A DNA stretch of 45,534 bases from Sphingobacterium alimentarium (GTDB taxonomy: Bacteria > Bacteroidota > Bacteroidia > Sphingobacteriales > Sphingobacteriaceae): NCBI RefSeq assembly GCF_004342685.1, contig NZ_SMBZ01000030.1:1-45534 (forward strand), read 5' to 3'. A program made the translations under genes and the position numbers. Of this stretch, positions 1-7,788 are shown piece by piece (position 1 is the first letter of the stretch; the number at the start of each line of letters is the position of its first letter). The notes beneath the pieces are model-generated. The model made no database searches. It was not told the DNA's origin and saw nothing but the letters and a program-made list of their open reading frames with translations.

Positions 1-88
1 GGACACCCTTGTCCTAAGCTAACACTTCCCACTGTAAAGGCGTGTTCGGGACTTACACCCTAGAGTTATTGCACATGCTGGGCACACA
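1..88. mobile_element. Probable end of an unassigned mobile element or dispersed repeat
   Basis: The first ~88 bases do not code for anything continuous with their neighbours and end just before the terminator of the next gene. They contain short hairpin-forming pieces (GTGT / ACAC around a TCGGGACTT loop) followed by TGCACATGCTGGGCACAC. I associate this kind of string with repeated elements in Bacteroidota genomes but cannot assign a family. Its position at the window edge fits an assembly break in a repeat. This is inference only. Confidence 0.3.
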
Positions 89-94
89 AACAAA

Positions 95-119
95 AAGGAT
101 GAGCAAATTGCTCATCCTT
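95..119 (-). terminator. Rho-independent terminator of the oxidoreductase/DUF1080 unit
   Basis: A 10-bp perfect stem AAGGATGAGC / GCTCATCCTT has a 5-nt loop. On the minus strand it is followed by TTTTTGTTTG. It lies 30 bases past the stop codon of the HEAT/DUF1080 gene. Confidence 0.85.
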
Positions 120-149
120 CTTCGTATAATGATTAGAAATTCCGGCTAA

Positions 150-3100
150 TTACAAAGTCTTAACCCTAATATTTCTAAAGAATACTTCTGTACCATGTCC
201 AAGGAAACCAATATGCCCCTTCGTTTGATTCAAACCTGGATGCTGTTTGTTATCCGCAGTACCGTTTTTAGCAGCTTCTTTGATGTCGCCGTCAACGATT
301 ACTTTGCCATTCAATGTGACTTTGATTTTAGAACCTTGCACGCGGATCTCTTGCTCATTCCATTCGCCCATTGGTTTTAAAGCGCCTCGCTTGGCAGCAA
401 TAATTCCATATACAGACCCATGGTATTGATAAGGTTTTAGATTCTTATATACATCTGCATCATCATCCAATATTTGGATTTCATGACCCAAGTATGCTGC
501 ATCACCTTCCATAGGCGTACGTATACCCACACCATTATTTGCGCCAGGAGTCAATTTGAATTCAAATCGATACACAAAATCACCGTACTGCTCCTTGGTA
601 TAGATATTTTTACCAAACTTAGCGTCGGGATTTGCTCTCAAAACACCTTCTTCTGTGATCTCATAAGCCGAAGAAGAAGTCCATTTGTCTAGATTCGTAC
701 CATCAAATAACATATCGAATCCTTCTTTTTTCTCCTGCTCAGACAAGGTATAAGTGACCTTACGCGGAAGTTCCTTCAGATAAATATCGCGGTACCACAC
801 TTGTGAACCATGCGCTTGCAATTCGATTTGCTCCATTGGGAAAATAGATTGATTGCGATCCCAAAAGTTCTCTAAAGTCACATTATCAACAACCAATTCA
901 CCATTCAACCAAACCCAAACTTTTTCTCCAACCATCTTGATTTTCATGTTATTCCATTCACCAAGAGGATTATCGGCAACTTTTAAAGGTTTAGACTCAT
1001 TTTTTTGATTGTTATACAATCCTCCAGAACCTACCTGAGCACCTACATTTGTACGTGAAATATCCCACATTTGAACTTGCGGAGTACCTCTCAAATATAC
1101 GCCTGCATCAGGTTCTTTACCATTTTTGTCTAATTTCCAGTCGAGCAACAATTCAAAATCACCGTATTGTTTTACCGTAGCGATATTGTCGCCGTGTCCG
1201 TTAAACACTAAAACACCATTTTCTGCTCGCCAGCTGTCGCGCATCTTTTTGTCTGCCTCAACTTGTTTAGCTGCTAACTCCTTAGCACTCATTTGCGCAC
1301 GCTTAATCGGATTTTCTACCAATCCTTTCCAGCCTGTCAAATCTTTACCATTGAATAATGCGACGTAGCCTTCTCCTTTTGGCATTTCCGCTAAATGACG
1401 TACAATAGCCTCACGAAGATACGAGCTTTCGCTACCTTCCAGATTCTTCATTGCTGCTTCTAACCAATCACGTACATCTGCACCCACATACGAAGGATTG
1501 TCTGTGGCGATATTCATTACCACATCGGTAGCCGCACCTTTGAGTTCAGGATGTGTTAAGTATTTGCTCGCAAATACCAAGGCCATATAAGTACCTGTAG
1601 ACTTAAGGTTAGATAAGGCTGTGTTCTTCTGTCTTGTTGTCTGTGCGTATTCGAAAGCGTCTTTAAGCAAGATTGTCTTTTGGTCGGTATTGACTTTACT
1701 AGCACTCAATTGTCTAATAAATCCATCGAAAACGACATTAAACAAAGTCGGATCTTTTTCCGTACGCAACAAAGTTGTCAACGCATCCAGAGAGGAAGTA
1801 TTCGACCAGCTCGCTAAAGAAGCTATCGCCTCTGCACGTAAGGGATTGCCTGCAGGAAGATAATTCTTAACCGTTTGCAATGCTTCGGCACTACCTTCGC
1901 CAGCAAAAATCGGAAAATAACGCGCCGCCGATGGAGCCATCGAACGCGAAATATTCGCGGATAGTCGCTTTACTATATTTTCCTTTTCTGGATTATTCTG
2001 TAGGGCAACTACTGCTGCACGCTGTGCCAACGCTATTTCTTGATTATTAGCTTTGTCCAATAATTCAATCACAGTATTGAAATCACTATCCTTAACCACA
2101 CTTGGTAAGGCTGCGAATGCTGCTGTACGTACGTTGCCATTAGCGCTTTTGATTAATTTTATAATTTCAGCAGAAGAATTAGCATTTGAACGTTTAGCTA
2201 ATACATCTAAAAGAGCAATTTGTGTTTTCTCATCAGCGGATGCCAATGAACTATTTACTACATCTATAGTTTGTGCATCAGCGGCAGTCAACAATAAGGT
2301 CTTAAGCACATTCAATTCTTTTTCCGAAGCTGTCGGAATCTGGCTGATGACAAAAGATGCATTATTCCCTTTGCTCAAAGCAGATAGGGTGTAATAGGAC
2401 GCTATTCGAGCTTCTTCGCCTTTGATTTTTGGAAGACCTTTTTCGATCGCTTTTATGGATGCTGTCGCATCATTTGTTTTCAAAAAGTTCAATACGCTTT
2501 CCTGTCCCTCTGCATCCAATTTCACTAGAGAAGATGTTATTTTCTTCATCTCGGAAGCAGATACATCTGTACTAAGTAAGCCCAACGCAACATTACGCAA
2601 GATCGGATCTTTACCTGTCGACAGCGACATTAAGTTTTTACGTTGTTTCTTCGGGTCAAGTCTTGCTAACAATTCTAGAGACGCTATTTTCGCACCCAAA
2701 GCCTTCTCTGTAGAAGCTTCGGCATACACCCTAGAAGCGATAGACGAAGCTAATTTGGCATCACCATTATTCGCCAAATTATTCGCGTATTCCAATAGTA
2801 AAGCAGAAACATTGGTTCTGTCAAATTCCAGATTATTTGCCTTTGCTTTCGCATATAGAATATCATATGATTTGGCAGTACCCAACTTGCTCAATGCAGC
2901 GTACGCGTTATACTGGAAATTATCGGAGTCATAGTTTTTCAACAATTCCAAGATACGGTCTTCAGCGTCCGTATTGCGAACTTCGCCCAATGCACCAATA
3001 ATCGCTGTCGCTGTTTTTTCGGTTACATTAGCTGATAGCGCCTTGTTCAGCGCCGCCGAGGACTCATTCGTGTGTATAGCACTTAATACACGTGCTGCCT

Positions 3101-3548
3101 TTTCTGCTAAATATTCGTCTGACAAATAGGAAGAAACCTTTGATATTGCTTCGTTTTTCGCGCAGAATTTCAACAACTCGAGTACGTATCCTTTATTATC
3201 TTTATCAGACAATTTATCTAAGGCCAACAAAAGTCCTTGTGCATATTTCTCGCGTGCAGCTTCTTTACCTGGCTGCATGACATATAATGCATAAGAGTTC
3301 GTAGCGTATTCTATAGGAGAATTGTCATTGCCTGCAGGACGCAGTTTGGACAACAATTGAGCCACGTCCTCCGAACTGAAATTCTCCAGCTCACCCATTG
3401 CCAGTAGAAATTTATCCATCTCTGCTGCAGGTTGCTGAGCCAGCACATCGGCGATTTTGGTTTCGGCAGTACGCCCCGCAGGTTGTTGCGCGTATGATGC
3501 TGTCTGTAACAGCAATAGTATTGATATGGTATTAAAAATCTTTTTCAT
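150..3548 (-). CDS. Exported HEAT-repeat protein with two C-terminal DUF1080 (3-keto-disaccharide hydrolase-type) domains
   Basis: The protein has 1132 residues. Residues 1-20 are a Sec signal peptide ending ASYA. Residues ~60-715 are an alpha-helical repeat region of HEAT type, with recurring units such as AFAALPSVV and IASLASW. Two DUF1080 domains follow, at ~722-925 (starting VALFNGKDLTGW) and ~940-1132 (starting DMLFDGTNLDKW). DUF1080 is a concanavalin-like beta-sandwich fold; characterised members hydrolyse or eliminate 3-keto-glycosides. The gene starts 12 bases after the stop of a Gfo/Idh/MocA oxidoreductase gene, so the two are almost certainly co-transcribed. The likely scheme is oxidation of a sugar at C3 by the oxidoreductase and cleavage by DUF1080. 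The cell site is probably the periplasm. The domains are clear; the substrate is unknown. Confidence 0.88.
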   Translation of the reverse strand: MKKIFNTISILLLLQTASYAQQPAGRTAETKIADVLAQQPAAEMDKFLLAMGELENFSSEDVAQLLSKLRPAGNDNSPIEYATNSYALYVMQPGKEAAREKYAQGLLLALDKLSDKDNKGYVLELLKFCAKNEAISKVSSYLSDEYLAEKAARVLSAIHTNESSAALNKALSANVTEKTATAIIGALGEVRNTDAEDRILELLKNYDSDNFQYNAYAALSKLGTAKSYDILYAKAKANNLEFDRTNVSALLLEYANNLANNGDAKLASSIASRVYAEASTEKALGAKIASLELLARLDPKKQRKNLMSLSTGKDPILRNVALGLLSTDVSASEMKKITSSLVKLDAEGQESVLNFLKTNDATASIKAIEKGLPKIKGEEARIASYYTLSALSKGNNASFVISQIPTASEKELNVLKTLLLTAADAQTIDVVNSSLASADEKTQIALLDVLAKRSNANSSAEIIKLIKSANGNVRTAAFAALPSVVKDSDFNTVIELLDKANNQEIALAQRAAVVALQNNPEKENIVKRLSANISRSMAPSAARYFPIFAGEGSAEALQTVKNYLPAGNPLRAEAIASLASWSNTSSLDALTTLLRTEKDPTLFNVVFDGFIRQLSASKVNTDQKTILLKDAFEYAQTTRQKNTALSNLKSTGTYMALVFASKYLTHPELKGAATDVVMNIATDNPSYVGADVRDWLEAAMKNLEGSESSYLREAIVRHLAEMPKGEGYVALFNGKDLTGWKGLVENPIKRAQMSAKELAAKQVEADKKMRDSWRAENGVLVFNGHGDNIATVKQYGDFELLLDWKLDKNGKEPDAGVYLRGTPQVQMWDISRTNVGAQVGSGGLYNNQKNESKPLKVADNPLGEWNNMKIKMVGEKVWVWLNGELVVDNVTLENFWDRNQSIFPMEQIELQAHGSQVWYRDIYLKELPRKVTYTLSEQEKKEGFDMLFDGTNLDKWTSSSAYEITEEGVLRANPDAKFGKNIYTKEQYGDFVYRFEFKLTPGANNGVGIRTPMEGDAAYLGHEIQILDDDADVYKNLKPYQYHGSVYGIIAAKRGALKPMGEWNEQEIRVQGSKIKVTLNGKVIVDGDIKEAAKNGTADNKQHPGLNQTKGHIGFLGHGTEVFFRNIRVKTL

Positions 3549-3560
3549 TGGTAGGGCAGA

Positions 3561-4826
3561 TTACATAGTCCAAGGACCTCTCATAGGTTGATTAATTAAA
3601 CGATTTGCAGCTTCGTCATTGACAAATTCTTGCTTAGCAGAATCAAAATGCAATGTTCTATTAAGTCTTAAGGCAGCTAAACCTAAATTTACCAACGTAC
3701 AAGAATAATATCCATTCTCCTCATTCAGAGCAAATTTCTGACGTGTACGCACGGCTTCTACAAAATCTGTAAGCTGAGGTGCTGGATCCGGATATTGAGC
3801 TAATTTGCGTTCCAAATCCGGAATATCGGATTTGAACCCTCTATATAATTTACCTTTTGGACCTTCTATATACGCTTTGCCCACCTCTGTACCTTCGCCA
3901 TCTAATATGATTTGACAGCCGTCCGCATAGGTGTAGGTAATTTTACGCCATGTACCTACTGCATCTGAGTGCTGTTGTGGAGCGTCTACCTCAATTTTCA
4001 CGGGACTTTCATTGTCCTTACCTAGGAAATACTGCACAGGGTCTAAGTAATGCTGTCCCATATCACCGAGGCCGCCACCATCATAATCCCAATATCCACG
4101 GAATGTGGTATGTACACGGTGTGTGCTGTATGGCTTATGAGGTGCAGGACCCAACCACATGTCGTAATCCAATTCTTTAGGCACTTGCTCCACTGGAAGC
4201 TGCTCCTTTCCTACCCAGTAGAATTTCCAGTCAAATCCCGTATGCTTACTGATGGTGACCTTCAAAGGCCAGCCTAGCATTCCTGTATCGACTACTTTTT
4301 TGATTTTCTTTACAGGAACATTCATTCCATAAAAGTTAGCATCAAATCTAAACCATGTATTTAATCTGAAAATATTGCCGTGTTGAGCAATAGCTTCTTT
4401 GACCTTTTTACCCTCGCCGATGGTACGTGTCATCGGTTTTTCACACCAGATATCTTTACCTGAGCGCGCTGCTTCTAGAGCCATCAGACCGTGCCAATGT
4501 GGAGGAGTAGCAATATGCACAATATCCACATTTTGATCTTGAATCAAATCCCTAAAATCATGATATTGCTTCACGCCGCCTCCGAGCGCATTCTGCGCAA
4601 GAGCTAAATGCCTAGAATCTACATCACATATAGCTACTGTTTTTGTACCTGCATAATTAAAATGTCCTCGTCCCATGGCACCTACACCAATTACACCTTT
4701 TGTCAGATGGTCAGATGGGGCCAAGTAACCCTTGCCCAAAACAAATCGCGGTACGATAGTAAAGGCTGCGGCTCCAATCAATGATTTCTTGATAAAATCA
4801 CGTCTTGAAGAGTGTTGTTTTTCCAT
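3561..4826 (-). CDS. Gfo/Idh/MocA-family oxidoreductase, Tat-exported
   Basis: The protein has 421 residues. A twin-arginine signal (S-R-R-D-F at residues 7-11, then a hydrophobic stretch) marks export of a folded, cofactor-loaded enzyme. The Rossmann motif GVGAMG is at residues 47-52 and the family's E-K-P motif at 129-131. A conserved GGGLGDMGQHYLDP segment supplies the usual Asp/His active-site region. Family members oxidise or reduce sugars and cyclitols with tightly bound NAD(P). The gene is first in a two-gene unit with the DUF1080 protein, so a glycoside or sugar 3-dehydrogenase role is a reasonable inference. The substrate cannot be read from the sequence. No TAnnTTTG box was found immediately upstream. 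Confidence 0.9.
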   Translation of the reverse strand: MEKQHSSRRDFIKKSLIGAAAFTIVPRFVLGKGYLAPSDHLTKGVIGVGAMGRGHFNYAGTKTVAICDVDSRHLALAQNALGGGVKQYHDFRDLIQDQNVDIVHIATPPHWHGLMALEAARSGKDIWCEKPMTRTIGEGKKVKEAIAQHGNIFRLNTWFRFDANFYGMNVPVKKIKKVVDTGMLGWPLKVTISKHTGFDWKFYWVGKEQLPVEQVPKELDYDMWLGPAPHKPYSTHRVHTTFRGYWDYDGGGLGDMGQHYLDPVQYFLGKDNESPVKIEVDAPQQHSDAVGTWRKITYTYADGCQIILDGEGTEVGKAYIEGPKGKLYRGFKSDIPDLERKLAQYPDPAPQLTDFVEAVRTRQKFALNEENGYYSCTLVNLGLAALRLNRTLHFDSAKQEFVNDEAANRLINQPMRGPWTM

Positions 4827-4985
4827 AATATATTAAATTGTGTTGTAAGGTTTAATATTCTAAGTTTAAGTTGCATGCTATGGACGCAGGTGTTAAATAT
4901 AAGAATTAATCTTTTTATATCTGCGTAACAATCTTTTCACTTTTCACAAAATCGATTGTTTATTTTTTTATTCAGAAAATTTCGC

Positions 4986-4993
4986 TATTTTTG
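4986..4993 (+). promoter_or_regulatory. -7 promoter box of rplY
   Basis: TATTTTTG matches the Bacteroidota -7 consensus TAnnTTTG and lies 26 bases before the rplY start codon. No convincing -33 TTTG was found at the usual spacing. Confidence 0.6.
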
Positions 4994-5019
4994 CACCTCA
5001 AAATTTATATATTTTTAAT

Positions 5020-5619
5020 ATGAAATCAATTGCTATTAGCGGTTCTGTAAGACAGAACGTAGGGAAAAGAGATGCAAAAGAATTGCGTTACGAAGGTCAA
5101 GTGCCTGCAGTTCTTTATGGAGGTGCTACTCAAACTCACCTTTCTGTATCCGCAGCTGATTTGAAACAAGTTCTTTACACTCCTGAAGTAGTATTCGTAG
5201 AATTAAACTTAGAAGGAAAAACTGTAAAAGCTATCGTTCAAGACGCTCAATTCCACCCTCTAACTGACTTAGTTAGACACATAGACTTCTTAGAATTATC
5301 TGATGATAAAGAAGTATCAATGAACATTCCTATCAAATTAACTGGAACATCTCCAGGTGTTAAGATGGGTGGTAAATTAGTTCAAAAATTACGTAAATTA
5401 CGCATCAAAGCTCTTCCTGCTAATATGCCTCAAGAGATTGAAGTACCTATGGAATCATTAGAAGTAGGTAAATCATTCCGCGTAAGTCAAGTAGTATTAG
5501 ACAACGCAAAAGTATTAAACAACGCTGACGATACTATCGTATCTGTAATCATGTCACGTGCATTACGTCAAGCGGAGCAAGAAGCTGCTAAAGCTGCTAA
5601 AGGTACTAAGAAAAAATAA
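5020..5619 (+). CDS. rplY: 50S ribosomal protein L25 / general stress protein Ctc
   Basis: The protein has 199 residues, the long Ctc type. An N-terminal L25 domain (~1-92, starting MKSIAISGSVRQNVGKR) binds 5S rRNA. A C-terminal TL5-type beta domain (~95-185) follows, then a short Ala/Lys tail. The length and tail fit Bacteroidota homologues. The gene is monocistronic between its own promoter box and a strong terminator, with pth starting just after the terminator. rplY-pth adjacency is very common in bacteria and supports both calls. Confidence 0.95.
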   Translation: MKSIAISGSVRQNVGKRDAKELRYEGQVPAVLYGGATQTHLSVSAADLKQVLYTPEVVFVELNLEGKTVKAIVQDAQFHPLTDLVRHIDFLELSDDKEVSMNIPIKLTGTSPGVKMGGKLVQKLRKLRIKALPANMPQEIEVPMESLEVGKSFRVSQVVLDNAKVLNNADDTIVSVIMSRALRQAEQEAAKAAKGTKKK

Positions 5620-5638
5620 TTTTGCTTTACCGCAATCT

Positions 5639-5668
5639 AAAGGGCATCGAAATATCGATGCCCTTTTT
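5639..5668 (+). terminator. Rho-independent terminator of rplY
   Basis: A 12-bp perfect stem AAAGGGCATCGA / TCGATGCCCTTT has a 4-nt loop and runs into TTT. It separates rplY from pth, so pth needs its own promoter. Confidence 0.9.
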
Positions 5669-5691
5669 TCGTGCCATATGAAATCATTTTT

Positions 5692-5699
5692 TACCTTTG
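5692..5699 (+). promoter_or_regulatory. -7 promoter box of pth, 4 nt before ATG
   Basis: TACCTTTG is an exact match to TAnnTTTG. Only TAAC separates it from the pth ATG, so transcription should begin at or next to the start codon and leave no room for a Shine-Dalgarno site. The upstream terminator supports an independent promoter here. Confidence 0.65.
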
Positions 5700-5703
5700 T
5701 AAC

Positions 5704-6267
5704 ATGAATTTTTTGATTGTAGGTCTGGGCAATATTGGACGCGAATATGCAGACACAAGACATAATATAGGTTTTATGGTGGCGGATGAATTAGCCAATC
5801 AGGCGGGCACATCCTGGTCTTTGCAAAAGCATGCCTATTATACCGAATTCAAAATCCGTAATCATAATGTATACGTCATCAAACCGACGACCTATATGAA
5901 TTTGAGCGGCAAAGCCGTAAACTATTGGATGCAGCAATTAAAGGTTCCTATAGACAATGTGCTTGTAGTAGTCGATGATCTGGCAATCCCTTTTGGATCT
6001 TTGCGTATCAAGCCAAAAGGATCTGCCGCAGGACACAATGGTTTGAAATCCATTGAGGCCTTGTGCGGAGGACAGAATTACCCTAGACTACGATTCGGTA
6101 TTGGTGACAATTTCCCAAAAGGAAGACAAGTGGATTACGTATTAGGACCATTTGATAAAGAGGAACAAAAAGATCTACCCGCACATATTGAACACGCCGT
6201 AAAGATGGTACATTCTTTCGTGACCATTGGAATCGGTCTTACCATGACGAATTTGAATACAAAATAA
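5704..6267 (+). CDS. pth: Peptidyl-tRNA hydrolase
   Basis: The protein has 187 residues from ATG 5704. It recycles peptidyl-tRNA released by stalled ribosomes in the cytoplasm. Visible family residues are the N-terminal VGLGNIG with Asn10, catalytic His20 in RHNIGF, the TYMNLSG segment, the VVDDL aspartate and the GHNGLKSI loop. An upstream in-frame GTG at 5671 is rejected: it would add 11 unrelated residues and lies upstream of the promoter box. The gene is probably expressed from a leaderless mRNA. Confidence 0.95.
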   Translation: MNFLIVGLGNIGREYADTRHNIGFMVADELANQAGTSWSLQKHAYYTEFKIRNHNVYVIKPTTYMNLSGKAVNYWMQQLKVPIDNVLVVVDDLAIPFGSLRIKPKGSAAGHNGLKSIEALCGGQNYPRLRFGIGDNFPKGRQVDYVLGPFDKEEQKDLPAHIEHAVKMVHSFVTIGIGLTMTNLNTK

Positions 6268-6269
6268 TA

Positions 6270-6295
6270 CAAAAGCCACATTCATGTGGCTTTTG
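6270..6295 (+). terminator. Hairpin terminator of pth
   Basis: An 11-bp perfect stem CAAAAGCCACA / TGTGGCTTTTG has a TTCA loop and starts 3 bases after the pth stop. The T-tract lies within the stem end (CTTTTG), so it is a somewhat weaker terminator than its neighbours. Confidence 0.75.
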
Positions 6296-6512
6296 TGATA
6301 TAAAGGATTTTATACTTTTATTTTTAGCGTATTCCTTCTAGAAAATCTTTCATAAGCATCTACAAATCTATATGAAATTTATTCTACAAAAAAAACAATA
6401 TTAATTATTAGACAAGTTTAAGAAGTTAGATTTTCTCTTACAGAGAAAAATACATTTATAGTTAAATTGAGTAAATTACAGATAATAATAAATTTATTTA
6501 TTAACACATCAA

Positions 6513-6536
6513 AAATAGCAGATATATTTGCTATTT
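6513..6536 (+). promoter_or_regulatory. Palindromic operator candidate covering the ROK gene promoter
   Basis: The half-sites AAATAGCAGATA (6513-6524) and TATTTGCTATTT (6525-6536) are inverted copies matching at 11 of 12 positions, with no spacer. The palindrome overlaps a TAnnTTTG box (TATATTTG, 6523-6530) 28 bases before the ROK start codon. A ROK dimer bound here would block RNA polymerase, so autorepression is the natural reading. No binding data are available. Confidence 0.6.
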
Positions 6537-6558
6537 ATGGACTTAGATAACAATTAAT

Positions 6559-7788
6559 ATGACATCCAATTTTTTTAAGCATATTCACGAGGCGAACAAA
6601 AATGGAGTCGCCTACAAGAATATTCGGCTGAAAAAGAAAATACTAGCTTATTTTGCCACGCGAGAAACAGCGACTATTGCGGAATTAAGCAAAGAGTTCA
6701 ATATAAGTATTCCAAAAATCAACGAAAGTGTAACGGAGCTCATTCAAGATGAGCTGGTAAAAGACTATGGCAAGACTACCTCCGCTGTTGGGCGCAAACC
6801 CAACACCTATGGCTTGGTAGCGAATGCAGCTTATTTCATAGGCGTGCAAGTCGGTGTTGATAATTTAAGCATTTCGATGATCAACATGAAAAAGGACATC
6901 GTTTCGCAGAAAGACAACATCCTTTATAGTCTTCAAAACAATGAAGAGTCTTTACTGGATATTTGCAAAGAAATCAACGAATTCATCAGCAAACATAGTA
7001 TCGTGAAGGAAAAAATCCTCGGGGTAGGCATTAACTTGACCGGAAGGATCAACTACCGAACAGGCTATTCGTATAGCTATTTTAATTTTTATGAGAATCC
7101 ACTTTCCGAATTATTCGAACAGAACCTAGGTATCCCAACATTTTTGGAGAATGATACGAAAGCCCTTTCTTATGCCGAATTCAATAGCGGCACTTTGGCC
7201 GACGAAAAGGATGCCCTATTTGTAAATGTAGACAACGGTATAGGGTTAGGGATCTTAATCGATGGCAAGTTATACTATGGTAAATCGGGGTTTTCGGGAG
7301 AATTTGGACATATTTCTATCTTCGACAACGATATAATCTGTAAATGCGGGAAGAAAGGCTGTCTGGAAACAGAAGCTTCGGGATACGCTTTGATACGCCG
7401 CGTGACCGATGAAATCAATAATGGCGCAACAAGTATTCTGACTAAGAAATTCAAAAAAACCGAAGATATTAAATTGAATGACATTATCAGTGCAGCTAAA
7501 AAGGATGACAATCTATGCATTGAATCCATCAATTACATCGGTGATAAACTGGGTCGCGGCATCGCTTCACTCATAAACATTTTCAATCCCGAGCTAATTA
7601 TCATAGGTGGTGTCGTAGCCAAGTGTGAAGAATATCTGAGTCTACCACTAAAAAATGCAGTGAATAAATACTCGCTATCCTCCGTAAATAGAGACACAAA
7701 AATTATACTTTCTTCCAAAAGTGACAATTTGGCTTCCTATGGAGCTTGTCTATTGCTAAGAGATCGTTTATTAAACGTAACGGACTAA
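6559..7788 (+). CDS. ROK-family transcriptional repressor (NagC/XylR type)
   Basis: The protein has 409 residues. Residues ~20-80 form a winged helix (ILAYFATRETATIAELSK region, then GRKPNTYGL). The rest is a ROK sugar-kinase-like domain with ENDTKALSYAE, a GIGLGILIDGKLYYG loop, GEFGH, and the zinc motif C-x-C-G-x-x-G-C in CKCGKKGCLE. The helix-turn-helix part makes it a repressor rather than a kinase; the ligand is probably a sugar or amino sugar. A near-perfect palindrome sits on its promoter. It has no co-directional partner and overlaps the convergent next gene by 4 bases, so its other targets must lie elsewhere. Confidence 0.92.
   Translation: MTSNFFKHIHEANKNGVAYKNIRLKKKILAYFATRETATIAELSKEFNISIPKINESVTELIQDELVKDYGKTTSAVGRKPNTYGLVANAAYFIGVQVGVDNLSISMINMKKDIVSQKDNILYSLQNNEESLLDICKEINEFISKHSIVKEKILGVGINLTGRINYRTGYSYSYFNFYENPLSELFEQNLGIPTFLENDTKALSYAEFNSGTLADEKDALFVNVDNGIGLGILIDGKLYYGKSGFSGEFGHISIFDNDIICKCGKKGCLETEASGYALIRRVTDEINNGATSILTKKFKKTEDIKLNDIISAAKKDDNLCIESINYIGDKLGRGIASLINIFNPELIIIGGVVAKCEEYLSLPLKNAVNKYSLSSVNRDTKIILSSKSDNLASYGACLLLRDRLLNVTD

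Noticed and set aside
1..88. The left edge as the missing 5' end of the same group II intron.
   Set aside because: I found no GUGYG start or recognisable domain I pieces, and the orientation could not be tied to the intron at the right edge.
2053..2394. Plus-strand open frames inside the HEAT/DUF1080 gene and similar frames opposite other long genes.
   Set aside because: They lie antisense to well-supported coding regions, have no start signals or family features, and are explained as shadows.
5671..5703. Upstream GTG start for pth.
   Set aside because: It adds 11 residues foreign to the family and lies upstream of the -7 box at 5692-5699. The catalytic numbering fits ATG 5704.
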